Below, one piece after another: positions 35,056 through 43,047 of a stretch of DNA of 64,000 bases. The stretch spans positions 1 through 64,000 of the forward strand of contig CAVWDE010000015.1 of assembly GCA_963753685.1 (NCBI GenBank). The letters are read 5' to 3'. Position numbers and translations under genes: made by a program. The notes under the pieces were generated by a model. The model saw nothing but the letters and a program-made list of their open reading frames with translations, did no database searches and was not told where the DNA came from. Each line of letters opens with the position of its first letter. Within the stretch, counting starts at the first letter, position 1. The stretch comes from DATAOG01 sp963753685 (GTDB lineage Bacteria; Pseudomonadota; Alphaproteobacteria; Geminicoccales; Geminicoccaceae).

Positions 35056-36348
35056 ATGCAGCGCGTGGAGCTGAACTACGATCGGGGGCGCCTCGCGGTC
35101 GACCTGCCCGAGGGCCTCGATCTGACCCTGATCCGCAAGCGGCCGATGCCGGTCTTGCCCGACCCGGAGGGTGCGATCCGCGCCGCGCTTGCGCGGCCGG
35201 TGCGCGTGCCGGCGCTGGCCGAGCTCGCGCGCGGCCAAGGGAGCGCCTGCATCCTGATCTGCGACATCACCCGGCCGGTGCCCAACGGCCTCTTTCTCCC
35301 GACCTTGATCCAGGAGCTGATGGCGGCCGGGATGAAAGCTGACGCGATCACGGTCCTGGTCGCGACCGGCCTGCACCGGCCGAACGAGGGGGCGGAGCTC
35401 GAGGAGCTGGTCGGCTCCCGCTGGGTCATGGACCACGTCCGGGTCGAGAACCACTTCGCGCGCGACGATGCAGCGCATGTCGATCTCGGCACGACCCGGA
35501 GCGGCGGCGTGCCGGTCAAGCTCGACCGGCGCCTGGCGCAGGCCGACCTCAAGATCGCAACCGGGCTGGTCGAGCCGCATTTCATGGCCGGCTATTCCGG
35601 CGGCCGCAAGGTGATCGCCCCAGGCGTCGCCCACAAGGACACGATCACGACCTTCCACAGCGCCCGCTTCATGGAGCACCCGAACGCTGCCAACTGCGTG
35701 CTCGACGGCAATCCCCTGCACCTGGCGCAGCTCGAGATCGTCGAGATGCTGGGGGGTGCGCTCGCGCTCAACACCGTGATCGACGAGGAGCGCCGCCTGT
35801 CGTTCGTCAATTTCGGCGAGATCAAGGCCAGCCATCTGGCCGCCGTCGAGCACATCCGGGGCTTCGCCGAAGTGCCGGTCGCCGAAACGTTCAAGACCGT
35901 GGTCACCAGCGCCGCCGGCTATCCGCTCGACAAGACGTACTACCAGACCGTCAAGGGCATGGTCGCGCCGCTGGACATCCTGGCCAAGGGCGGCGATCTG
36001 ATCATCGCGTCCGCCTGCTCCGAGGGCATGGGCTCGGCCGAGTTCGTTGACGCCCAGCGCCGGCTGGTCGAGGGCGGGCCGGAGCGTTTTCTCGAGGAGA
36101 TCAGCGCCAAGCGGTTCGCCGACATCGACGAGTGGCAGACCGAGATGCAGCTCAAGCCCATGCGCCAGGGCGCCATTCAGCTCTATTCCGACCGCCTGCC
36201 CGAGGCCGACTGGCCGCTGACCGGGGTCGAGCGGGCGCGATCGGTCGCGGCTGCGGTCGAGCGCAGCGTCGCCCGCAGCGGCGACCCGCGGGTCGCGGTG
36301 ATCCCGGAGGGCCCCTATGTCGTGCCCGTCCATCGGCCCGCAGCTTGA
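35056..36348 (+). CDS. larA: Nickel-dependent lactate racemase family protein
   Basis: A 430-residue LarA homologue. GLHRP holds the first catalytic His. VEPHFMAGYSGGRKV and the following THS segment place H, K and H at exactly the spacing of His174, Lys184 and His200 of Lactiplantibacillus LarA: the Lys binds the NPN cofactor and His200 ligates nickel. GAGG lies before ATG 35056. It heads the larA-larC-larE-larB operon. The enzyme swaps the stereochemistry of a 2-hydroxyacid through a hydride; lactate is the prototype but family members use other acids. Confidence 0.9.
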   Translation: MQRVELNYDRGRLAVDLPEGLDLTLIRKRPMPVLPDPEGAIRAALARPVRVPALAELARGQGSACILICDITRPVPNGLFLPTLIQELMAAGMKADAITVLVATGLHRPNEGAELEELVGSRWVMDHVRVENHFARDDAAHVDLGTTRSGGVPVKLDRRLAQADLKIATGLVEPHFMAGYSGGRKVIAPGVAHKDTITTFHSARFMEHPNAANCVLDGNPLHLAQLEIVEMLGGALALNTVIDEERRLSFVNFGEIKASHLAAVEHIRGFAEVPVAETFKTVVTSAAGYPLDKTYYQTVKGMVAPLDILAKGGDLIIASACSEGMGSAEFVDAQRRLVEGGPERFLEEISAKRFADIDEWQTEMQLKPMRQGAIQLYSDRLPEADWPLTGVERARSVAAAVERSVARSGDPRVAVIPEGPYVVPVHRPAA

Positions 36349-36360
36349 GCGCACCTGCGG

Positions 36361-37584
36361 ATGGCGAGGCTGCACCTCCATCTCGATCCCCTGGGCGGGG
36401 TCGCCGGCGACATGTTCCTGGCAGCCCTGCTCGATGCCTGGCCCGAGCATGCCGATGACACCTTCGCCGCGATGCGCGCGGCCGGCCTGCCCGACGACTG
36501 GCGGGCCGAGCTGGTGGTGCATGACGATGGCGTGCTGGCCGGCCGGCGGGTCGTGATCGAGGGCCCGCCCGAGGGCGATCGTCATCACGGCCCCGGCCGG
36601 TTTCGCGTGATCCGGGCGGGCTTGGCCGAGGCGGCGCTGCCGGGGCCGGTGCGCGCGCGGGCGATCGCGATCTTCACCCTGCTCGCCGAGGCCGAAGCCA
36701 AGGTGCACGGCATCGCGCCCGACGAGGTGCATTTCCACGAGCTCGCCGACTGGGATTCGATCGCGGATGTGGTCGGCAGTGCCTGGCTGCTCGAAGCGCT
36801 CGCACCGGTCAGCGTCTCCTGCGCGCCGCTGCCGGTCGGCAGCGGCCGGATCGTGACCGCGCATGGCGCGCTGCCGGTGCCGGCGCCCGCCACGGCGCTC
36901 TTGCTCGAGGGCGTGGCGATGGTCGATGACGGCGTCCCGGGCGAGCGCGTGACGCCGACTGGTGCTGCCATTCTTCGCCATCTCGAGGTGCGGGAGCGCC
37001 TGCCCACGGGTGCCTGGCGGATGTCAGGGACCGGGATCGGCTTTGGCACCCGGCGCCTGCGCGGGCTCAGCAACGTCCTGCGGGTCCTGGCCTATGAGCC
37101 TGTGGCGGCCGGCGGCCGGACGGACGACCGGGTCGCGGTGCTGGCGTTCGAGGTCGACGATCAGAGCCCCGAGGAGCTGGCGCTCGGCCTGGACGCGCTG
37201 CGCCGGGCCGAAGGCGTGCTCGACGTGATCCAGCTCGCGGCGTTCGGCAAGAAGGGTCGGCTCGCGACCCAGGTCCAGGTGCTGGCGCGCCCGGAGCGGC
37301 TGGACGCGGTGATCGAGCGCTGCTTCGCCGAGACCACCACGATCGGCCTGCGCTGGCGGCTCGAGGCGCGCGCCGTGCTGGCGCGCGACGAGGTCAGCGT
37401 GGCCACGCCCGAGGGTGCGCTCGCGGTCAAGCTGGTCACCCGGCCGGGCGGCGAGCGCACCGCCAAGGCCGAGATCGAGCCCTTGCGCGAGGCGAGCCCG
37501 GACGGTCACGCGGCGCGCGCCGGCAGACGACGGGATGCCGAGGCCGAAGCGTTGAGGAGCGGACGGGATGACCGGCTCGATTGA
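36361..37584 (+). CDS. larC: Nickel insertion protein of the NPN cofactor pathway
   Basis: A 407-residue LarC that inserts nickel into the pincer nucleotide in a CTP-dependent step. N-terminal HLHLDPLGGVAGDMFLAALLDAWP, the His-rich DRHHGPGRF, KVHGIAPDEVHFHELADWDSIADVVG and GERVTPTGAAIL are diagnostic. In Lactiplantibacillus the gene needs a programmed frameshift between larC1 and larC2; here it is one open frame. It starts 12 bp after larA and overlaps larE by 17 bp. Confidence 0.92.
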   Translation: MARLHLHLDPLGGVAGDMFLAALLDAWPEHADDTFAAMRAAGLPDDWRAELVVHDDGVLAGRRVVIEGPPEGDRHHGPGRFRVIRAGLAEAALPGPVRARAIAIFTLLAEAEAKVHGIAPDEVHFHELADWDSIADVVGSAWLLEALAPVSVSCAPLPVGSGRIVTAHGALPVPAPATALLLEGVAMVDDGVPGERVTPTGAAILRHLEVRERLPTGAWRMSGTGIGFGTRRLRGLSNVLRVLAYEPVAAGGRTDDRVAVLAFEVDDQSPEELALGLDALRRAEGVLDVIQLAAFGKKGRLATQVQVLARPERLDAVIERCFAETTTIGLRWRLEARAVLARDEVSVATPEGALAVKLVTRPGGERTAKAEIEPLREASPDGHAARAGRRRDAEAEALRSGRDDRLD

Positions 37585-38389
37585 GCGCCAGGCGGCCGCA
37601 TTGGATGCCGCGCTCGAAAAGATCGGCGAGATCGCGGTCGCGGTCAGCGGCGGGGTCGACAGCATGACGCTCGCGGTGATCGCCGGGCGCCGGCTCGGGC
37701 GCGGGGCGGAGATGCTGCACGCGGTCTCGCCCGCGGTGCCGCCGGAAGCGAGTGCCAGGGTGCGCGGCTATGCGGTCCGCGAGGGCTGGCGGCTCGAGGT
37801 GATCGATGCCGGCGAGTTCGCCGATCCGGAGTATCTGAAGAACCCGGCCAATCGCTGCTTCTTCTGCAAGACCAACCTCTACGGCACGATCGCAAAGCGT
37901 ACCCGCGCGACGATCTGCTCGGGCACCAATCTCGACGATCTCGCCGACTGGCGCCCCGGGCTCGAGGCGGCCAAGACCCATGGCGTCCGCCATCCTTACG
38001 TCGAGGCCGGGATCGACAAGGCGGGCGTGCGGGCGCTCGCCCGGAGCCTGGGTCTCGACGATCTGGCCGAGCTGCCGGCCGCCCCTTGCCTCTCGAGCCG
38101 GCTCGAGACCGGCATCCGGGTCACGGCTGAGCGGCTGGAGCTGGTGCACGCGGTCGAGCGGCTGATCCAGGAGGAGCTGGCACCGGGGACGGTGCGCTGC
38201 CGGCTGCTCAAGGATGGCATCACGATCCAGCTCGACGCCGAGGGCCTGACCCGCATGCTGAGCGCGCCCGCCGCCCCGGTCCGCAGTGGCATCGAGCAGC
38301 TGCTCGCCCGGCATGGCCATACGACGCCTGTGCGCTACCAGCCCTATCGGATGGGCAGCGCGTTCCACCGCCCGGCGGTTCATGGCTGA
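37568..38389 (+). CDS. larE: Sacrificial sulfur transferase of the NPN cofactor pathway
   Basis: A 273-residue PP-loop ATPase that thiolates the pincer precursor. The ATP pyrophosphatase loop is VAVSGGVDSMTL. NRCFFCKTNLYG holds two Cys, and APCLSSRLETG carries a Cys that is the candidate sulfur donor in the sacrificial type of LarE. It overlaps larC and larB (8 bp), showing tight coupling. Confidence 0.92.
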   Translation: MTGSIERQAAALDAALEKIGEIAVAVSGGVDSMTLAVIAGRRLGRGAEMLHAVSPAVPPEASARVRGYAVREGWRLEVIDAGEFADPEYLKNPANRCFFCKTNLYGTIAKRTRATICSGTNLDDLADWRPGLEAAKTHGVRHPYVEAGIDKAGVRALARSLGLDDLAELPAAPCLSSRLETGIRVTAERLELVHAVERLIQEELAPGTVRCRLLKDGITIQLDAEGLTRMLSAPAAPVRSGIEQLLARHGHTTPVRYQPYRMGSAFHRPAVHG

Positions 38390-39086
38390 CGTCACCTTCG
38401 ACTGGCAGCGGCAGGGGCGGATCGGCCTCGCCGAGGCGGTGCTGTGCGCCGGCAAGAGTGCGGCCCAGATCGGCGAGACGATCGCGCTCGCGCGGGCGCG
38501 CCGGGCGGCGCTGCTCCTGACCCGCCTGACGCCGGAGTTGCTCGCGGAGCTGACGGCGACCGAGCAGGCGGCGCTCGACTACGATCCGCGCTCGCGCACC
38601 GCGATCCTGGGGGTGCCGCCCGAGCCTGCGGGCGAGCCGCCGGTCGCGGTGGTGACCGCCGGCACCAGCGATCTGCCGGTCGCGCGCGAGGCGATCCGCA
38701 CGCTCGCTTTCTACGGCGTTGCGGCGCGCGAGATCGCCGACGTCGGGGTCGCCGGCCTCTGGCGGATTCTCCAGCACGAGGAGGAGCTCCGGGGCTATCC
38801 GGTGGTGATCGTGGTCGCCGGCATGGAGGGGGCCTTGTTCAGCGTGGTCGCGGGGCTGGTCGGCGGGGTCGTGATCGCGGTGCCGACCTCGACCGGCTAC
38901 GGCATCGCGCGCGCGGGCGAGACCGCACTGCACGCGGCGCTCGCGAGCTGCGCGCCGGGTCTGGTCACGGTCAACATCGACAACGGCTACGGCGCCGCCA
39001 GCGCGGCGTTGCGCGTGCTTGCAAGCCACCGCCATCGGGGCGGGGCGGTCGCCGAATGCGGGGAGGCATCCGGCGCTGGGGATTAG
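38382..39086 (+). CDS. larB: NPN cofactor biosynthesis carboxylase/hydrolase
   Basis: A 234-residue protein with the AIR-carboxylase (PurE-like) fold of LarB, which carboxylates nicotinate adenine dinucleotide and hydrolyses it to the biscarboxylated mononucleotide. Motifs are VAVVTAGTSDLPVAREA, VVIVVAGMEGALFSVVAGLV and VPTSTGYG. ATG 38382 lies within the end of larE. With larE and larC it completes the cofactor pathway. Confidence 0.9.
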   Translation: MADVTFDWQRQGRIGLAEAVLCAGKSAAQIGETIALARARRAALLLTRLTPELLAELTATEQAALDYDPRSRTAILGVPPEPAGEPPVAVVTAGTSDLPVAREAIRTLAFYGVAAREIADVGVAGLWRILQHEEELRGYPVVIVVAGMEGALFSVVAGLVGGVVIAVPTSTGYGIARAGETALHAALASCAPGLVTVNIDNGYGAASAALRVLASHRHRGGAVAECGEASGAGD

Positions 39087-39091
39087 GCCAG

Positions 39092-40111
39092 CTAATGTCC
39101 AGTCGTCAGGACCATCCGGAAGCGCGCGGCGCCGCTCATCATCCGGTCATAGGCTTCCGCTGCACGTTCGAGCGGCATCGTTTCAATCATCGGCCGGATG
39201 TCGGAAAGAACACTGAAGGCCAATGTCTCCTCGGAATCGCTCGAGGTTCCGGCCGGCCATCCCTGAATCGAGCGACGCGCCGCAATCAGGTCAAGAGGTG
39301 AGACTTCGATAGGGTCAGGCGATACACCGATCACGATCAGTTTGCCGTTCACGCCAAGTCCGCCAACGGTCGCACTCATCGCCTTGGCACTGGTCAGGGT
39401 GGACAGGATGACGCGGGCACCACCCAGCTTGTTGAGCTCACCTGCGACATCCTGCTCGGCGTTGTCGAGGTAGTGATGGGCGCCGAGCTTTCGGGCCAAG
39501 GGCTCCTTGTCGGCGCCGCGCGCGATCGCGACCGTGCGGCAGCCCATCTTGGCGGCGAATTGCACGCCGAGATGGCCCAGTCCGCCGATGCCAAGCACTC
39601 CAACAAGGTCACCTGGCCGGACGCCGCTGTTGCGCAGGGCATTGTAGGTGGTGATGCCGGCGCAGAGTAGCGGCGCTGCCGCCGCGGCGCCCAGCTCGTC
39701 CGGTACCGAAGCCAACGCCTCGAATGGGGCAATCATGTAGTCGGCATAGCCGCCGTCGTAGGATATGCCGGGAATCTGCAAGTTGGCGCAGGTAATGAAG
39801 TCGCCGCGTCGGCAAGAGCGGCAGTGGCCACAGTGACCACCGTGCCAGCCGACGCCAACTCGCTGCCCCGTCTGCCACTCAGGTACATCTGCGCCGAGCC
39901 GATCGACGATCCCCACGACTTCATGGCCCGGGACCCGGGGATACTGGAGGCCGGGGAACAGGCCCTCCTTGGTGAAGGAATCGCTATGACAGACACCGCA
40001 CGCCTGGATTTTGATGCGGACCTGGCGCGCCGCCGGATCTGGAACATCGCGCTCGACCAGCTCGAACGGCCCGTTGGCGCTCTTCACCTGCACCGCACGC
40101 ATGCGCGACAT
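39092..40111 (-). CDS. Zinc-dependent alcohol dehydrogenase
   Basis: A 339-residue medium-chain dehydrogenase. Catalytic zinc ligands are C in QACGVCHSDSF and H-E in VPGHEVVG. The structural zinc site is the four-Cys block CGHCRSCRRGDFITC. The NAD(P) fold has VGVLGIGGLGHLGVQFAAKMG. It is closest to the AdhP-like/cinnamyl-type branch. It converges on larB, so it is transcribed separately. Its composition is slightly less G+C rich than its neighbours. Confidence 0.92.
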   Translation of the reverse strand: MSRMRAVQVKSANGPFELVERDVPDPAARQVRIKIQACGVCHSDSFTKEGLFPGLQYPRVPGHEVVGIVDRLGADVPEWQTGQRVGVGWHGGHCGHCRSCRRGDFITCANLQIPGISYDGGYADYMIAPFEALASVPDELGAAAAAPLLCAGITTYNALRNSGVRPGDLVGVLGIGGLGHLGVQFAAKMGCRTVAIARGADKEPLARKLGAHHYLDNAEQDVAGELNKLGGARVILSTLTSAKAMSATVGGLGVNGKLIVIGVSPDPIEVSPLDLIAARRSIQGWPAGTSSDSEETLAFSVLSDIRPMIETMPLERAAEAYDRMMSGAARFRMVLTTGH

Positions 40112-40267
40112 CGCAACCTCCTTCAGAGTCCACCGCTTCGTCGCTCGATGAAACGGGTTGCTGCAAAGGGGGAGCTCTGGAAACGGACGTCCAGAGCCCT
40201 CACAAATTCGTGACCCGCGTAGATTGTGAATCGGTGAGCTGGGCGTTCCTCAGGATGATCTCGGCCG

Positions 40268-40479
40268 CCCTAACCGAGGCCGGACGAAGCGACCGCGTTC
40301 CAGCCGCTTGGCAAACCGGCACAGTCCGCTGCCATCCAATCACGGCGGTTCAGCCGATCGCCCCGCCGGCTGCGGAACAAAAGGACCGGGCCTGCGCCCG
40401 CATCCCGCCGCAGCGCGTGGTGCACCCGCACGGCCAGACCGTCGACGCCCTTGCGCAGGTCGTCCGATCCGGTTCTCGC
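40268..40479 (-). pseudogene. Relic of IS66-family tnpB (Orf2)
   Basis: Leftward, one frame reads RTGSDDLRKGVDGLAVRVHH and then LLFRSRRGDRLN, and another resumes with DGSGLCRFAKRLERGRFVRP. These are the DMRKGFDGL, FVFRGRRGD and WDGxGLCLFAKRLERGRFxWP signatures of the IS66 accessory protein TnpB. The two frames are separated by a shift with stops, and neither a start nor other IS66 genes remain. It directly abuts the LysR stop codon. The rest of 40112-40267 holds nothing recognised. Confidence 0.8.
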
Positions 40480-41423
40480 TAGCTTGACGAGCCGGCCGCG
40501 CTCGGCGGCGGTCCGGGCCTGGCCCGGCATTCGGCGAGCAGCCAGTCGCGGAAGCGGACGATCTTGCGGCGCTCGGCCTGGTCGCGGGCGGTGACCAGAT
40601 AGAAGTCGCCCTCGCCGCCGAGCTGGAGGGCGAGCGGCGCCGCCAGGCGCGCGGCGGCGAGGCCGTCGACCACGAAGGGCGTGTGCCCGATCGCGATGCC
40701 GAGGCCGGCGATCGCCGCCTCGAGGGCGTGGCTCGAGCTCGCGAAGGTCAGCCAGCCGCGCGGCTCGAGCGCCGGCACGCCGGCGGCGGCGAGCCAGCGC
40801 TGCCAGTCGCGATCGCGGGGCTCCGCCTCGACCCGGAGCAGCACGTGGCCCGCGAGATCGGCCGCCTGCCGCACCGGCCCGCGCGCCAGCAGCGCCGGGC
40901 TCGCAACTGGAAAAATCTGGTTCTCGATCAGGAAATCGGCGCGGCAGCCGGGCCAGCGGCCGGAGCCGGCGCGGATCGACAGATCGACGTCCTCGCGCGC
41001 GAGGTCGACCAGCCGCGAGGTGGTGAGCAGGCGGACTTCGAGGTCCGGGTGGGCGCGCTGAAAGCCGGCGAGCCGCGGGATCAGCCAGCGCTGGGCGAAG
41101 GTCGCGAGCAGGGCGAGCGTCAGGACGCGCGGCTCGCTGCCGGCGCGCAGCAGCGCATCGGTCGCCGCGTGCAGATCGGCGAACACCCGTTGCAGCCGGG
41201 CGGCGTAGAGTTCGCCCGCAGGCGTCAGCACGAGGCCGCCCGGGACCCGGCGCAGAAGGGGCCGCTCGAGGAACGCCTCGAGCTGGCGCAGCTGCTGGCT
41301 GACCGCGGGTTGGCTGACGCCGAGCTCGGCGGCGGCGCGCGTGACGCTGGCGAGCCGCGCCGTCGCCTCGAAGGCGCGCAGGCTGGGAAAGGCTGGCAGG
41401 CGGGCGGCCATGCGCTCCAGCAT
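40479..41423 (-). CDS. LysR family transcriptional regulator (GcvA-like)
   Basis: A 314-residue regulator. The N-terminal helix-turn-helix is FPSLRAFEATARLASVTRAAAELGVSQPAVSQQLRQLEAFL. The C-terminal substrate-binding domain shows the GcvA-type features RWLIPRLAGFQRAHPDLEVRL and a DLSIRAG turn. ATG 41411 is an alternative start. It is divergent from an EamA transporter gene (128 bp between starts), the usual target arrangement. Its final codons adjoin the IS66 relic, so the native C-terminus could have been altered. Confidence 0.9.
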   Translation of the reverse strand: MLERMAARLPAFPSLRAFEATARLASVTRAAAELGVSQPAVSQQLRQLEAFLERPLLRRVPGGLVLTPAGELYAARLQRVFADLHAATDALLRAGSEPRVLTLALLATFAQRWLIPRLAGFQRAHPDLEVRLLTTSRLVDLAREDVDLSIRAGSGRWPGCRADFLIENQIFPVASPALLARGPVRQAADLAGHVLLRVEAEPRDRDWQRWLAAAGVPALEPRGWLTFASSSHALEAAIAGLGIAIGHTPFVVDGLAAARLAAPLALQLGGEGDFYLVTARDQAERRKIVRFRDWLLAECRARPGPPPSAAGSSS

Positions 41424-41551
41424 AAGCCATGCTTATGCGCAGCGGCGACATTCTAATTTGCACTTGCGCCGATCCTGGGCATGAATGGTCGAGGACCGCA
41501 TAAGCAGCACCCCCACCGTCGTCCGGCGGTCCGACGCCGAGGAGGCTCGAC

Positions 41552-42454
41552 TTGGAACTCTGGGTCCCGATCACGATCGGCGCCGCCTTCTGCCAGAACC
41601 TGCGCTCGGCGCTGCAGAAGCACCTGAAGGCGCGGCTCAGCACGACCGGGGCGACCTTCGCGCGCTTTGCCTATGCGGCGCCGCTTGCCACCCTCTATGC
41701 CGCGGGCCTCGCCGTGCTCGCGGGCTTCGAGGTGCCAAGGCCCAATCCGGCGTTCCTCGGCTACGCGCTGATCGGCGGGCTCGCCCAGATCACCGCGACC
41801 GCGCTCCTGGTGCATCTGTTCTCGTTCCGCAACTTTGCGGTCGGCACCGCCTATTCCAAGACCGAGACCGTGCAGACCGCGATCTTCGGCATCCTCATGC
41901 TGGGCGATCCCTTGCGCCTGGGGGCGGCGCTCGCGATCCTGGTGAGCCTGATCGGGGTCATGGCGATCGCCGCGGCCAGGACCAGGATCAGCTTTGCCAA
42001 CCTGCTGCTCAGCTGGACCGACCGGACCGCCCTGATCGGCATGGCCTCGGGCGCGTTCTTCGGCATCTCGGCGGTCTCCTACCGGGGCGCCTCGCTCGCC
42101 TTGAACGACGTCGGCTTCCTGATGCGCGCGGCCTTCACGCTCGCCTGCGTCACCTGGTTTCAGACCCTGGTCATGGCGATCTACATGCGCCTGCGCGAGC
42201 CCGGCCAGCTGTCCGCGGTGTTCCGCTCGTTCCGGGTCTCGGGCTGGGTCGGCCTGTCGGGCATGCTCGCCTCGGCCGGCTGGTTCACCGCCATGACCAT
42301 CCAGAACGCCGCCTATGTGCGCGCGCTCGGTCAGATCGAGCTGGTGTTCACCTTCATCGCCTCGACCCTGTACTTTCGCGAGCGCACGACCCCGATCGAG
42401 CTGCTCGGGATCGCGCTCGTGATCTCCGGCATCCTGATCCTGTTGCTGCTCTGA
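41552..42454 (+). CDS. EamA/DMT family transporter
   Basis: A 300-residue membrane protein of ten hydrophobic helices in two EamA-like halves (TKTETVQTAIFGILMLGDPL type; ELVFTFIASTLYFRERTTPIELLG). The likely start is TTG 41552, since GAGGAGG (41538-41545) is well placed and no ATG fits. The family exports amino acids, nucleotides or other metabolites. Divergent from and possibly regulated by the LysR protein. Confidence 0.85.
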   Translation: MELWVPITIGAAFCQNLRSALQKHLKARLSTTGATFARFAYAAPLATLYAAGLAVLAGFEVPRPNPAFLGYALIGGLAQITATALLVHLFSFRNFAVGTAYSKTETVQTAIFGILMLGDPLRLGAALAILVSLIGVMAIAAARTRISFANLLLSWTDRTALIGMASGAFFGISAVSYRGASLALNDVGFLMRAAFTLACVTWFQTLVMAIYMRLREPGQLSAVFRSFRVSGWVGLSGMLASAGWFTAMTIQNAAYVRALGQIELVFTFIASTLYFRERTTPIELLGIALVISGILILLLL

Positions 42455-42514
42455 CCCGAGGGCCGCGGCCATTCCGGGTCGTGCTCGCGGGCAACGGGCC
42501 ACGCGCGGCTCGCG

Positions 42515-42544
42515 TTAACCAGACATTAACCGGTTGCCGGTTAA
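42515..42544. promoter_or_regulatory. CtrA-type box overlapping a perfect palindrome
   Basis: TTAACCAGACATTAAC (42515-42530) is a perfect TTAA-N7-TTAAC. Its second half is also the left arm of TTAACCGG-TTG-CCGGTTAA (42526-42544). The site lies between convergent genes, 60 bp after the EamA stop, with no gene start nearby, so its role is unclear. Confidence 0.5.
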
Positions 42545-42758
42545 CCCTGTCTTCGGCGGGTCCATGGGACCGTGGGACTCCGTGCTCGCGGTAGAAGGGT
42601 GAGCCGGCGACCCGGGGGCGCGCGATCGCCGGCCGGTGGGGTGGCTGCCACGGCTCGAGCGGATCTGGCGGTTACCGATTTGGACCGTCCCGGCCGGCGG
42701 GACCGGCGCGCCCGCTCCGCCGACGATGCACGGGCACGTGCCGGCTTCGGGACCTGCA

Positions 42759-43010
42759 TGAGCGGACGCCGCCGAGGTCGGTGCGCGCAGCTGGCGGGAC
42801 ATACGTGAGCGAATGTCGCCGAGGTCGTTGCGCGCAGCCGGCGGGACATACGTGAGCGGATGCCGCCGAGGTCGTTGCGCGCAGCCGGCGGGACATCGGT
42901 GAGCGGATGCCGCCGGGGTCGTTGCGCGCAGCCGGCGGGACATCGGTGAGCGGATGCCGCCGGGGTCCTTGCGCGCAGCCGGCGGGACATCGGGGAGCGG
43001 ATGCCGCCGG
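42759..43010. repeat. 47-bp tandem repeat, five full copies and a partial sixth
   Basis: Units start at 42759, 42806, 42853, 42900, 42947 and 42994, an exact 47-bp period. Each has the core TGAGCGGATGCCGCCGAGG, then TCGTTGCGCGCAGCCGGCGG and GACAT. Within a unit CCGCCG can pair with CGGCGG around a TGCGCGCA palindrome, so an array of hairpins is possible. The period is not a multiple of three, so it is not a protein repeat. It fills the gap between convergent genes 41552-42454 and 43048-44046; the remaining gap sequence holds only the 42515 site. Confidence 0.92.
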
Positions 43011-43047
43011 CGGCACGCGCGTGGGCGCGCCGCCGGCGGCCGTGCGG

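Noticed and set aside
34906..36981. Leftward extension of the LarA-like gene to 1126 codons
   Set aside because: The extension is antisense to larA and larC with His/Asp/Gly-rich nonsense; the real start is ATG 34905 with GGGAGG.
42759..43010. CRISPR array
   Set aside because: The repeats are directly adjacent with no unique spacers and no cas genes are present.
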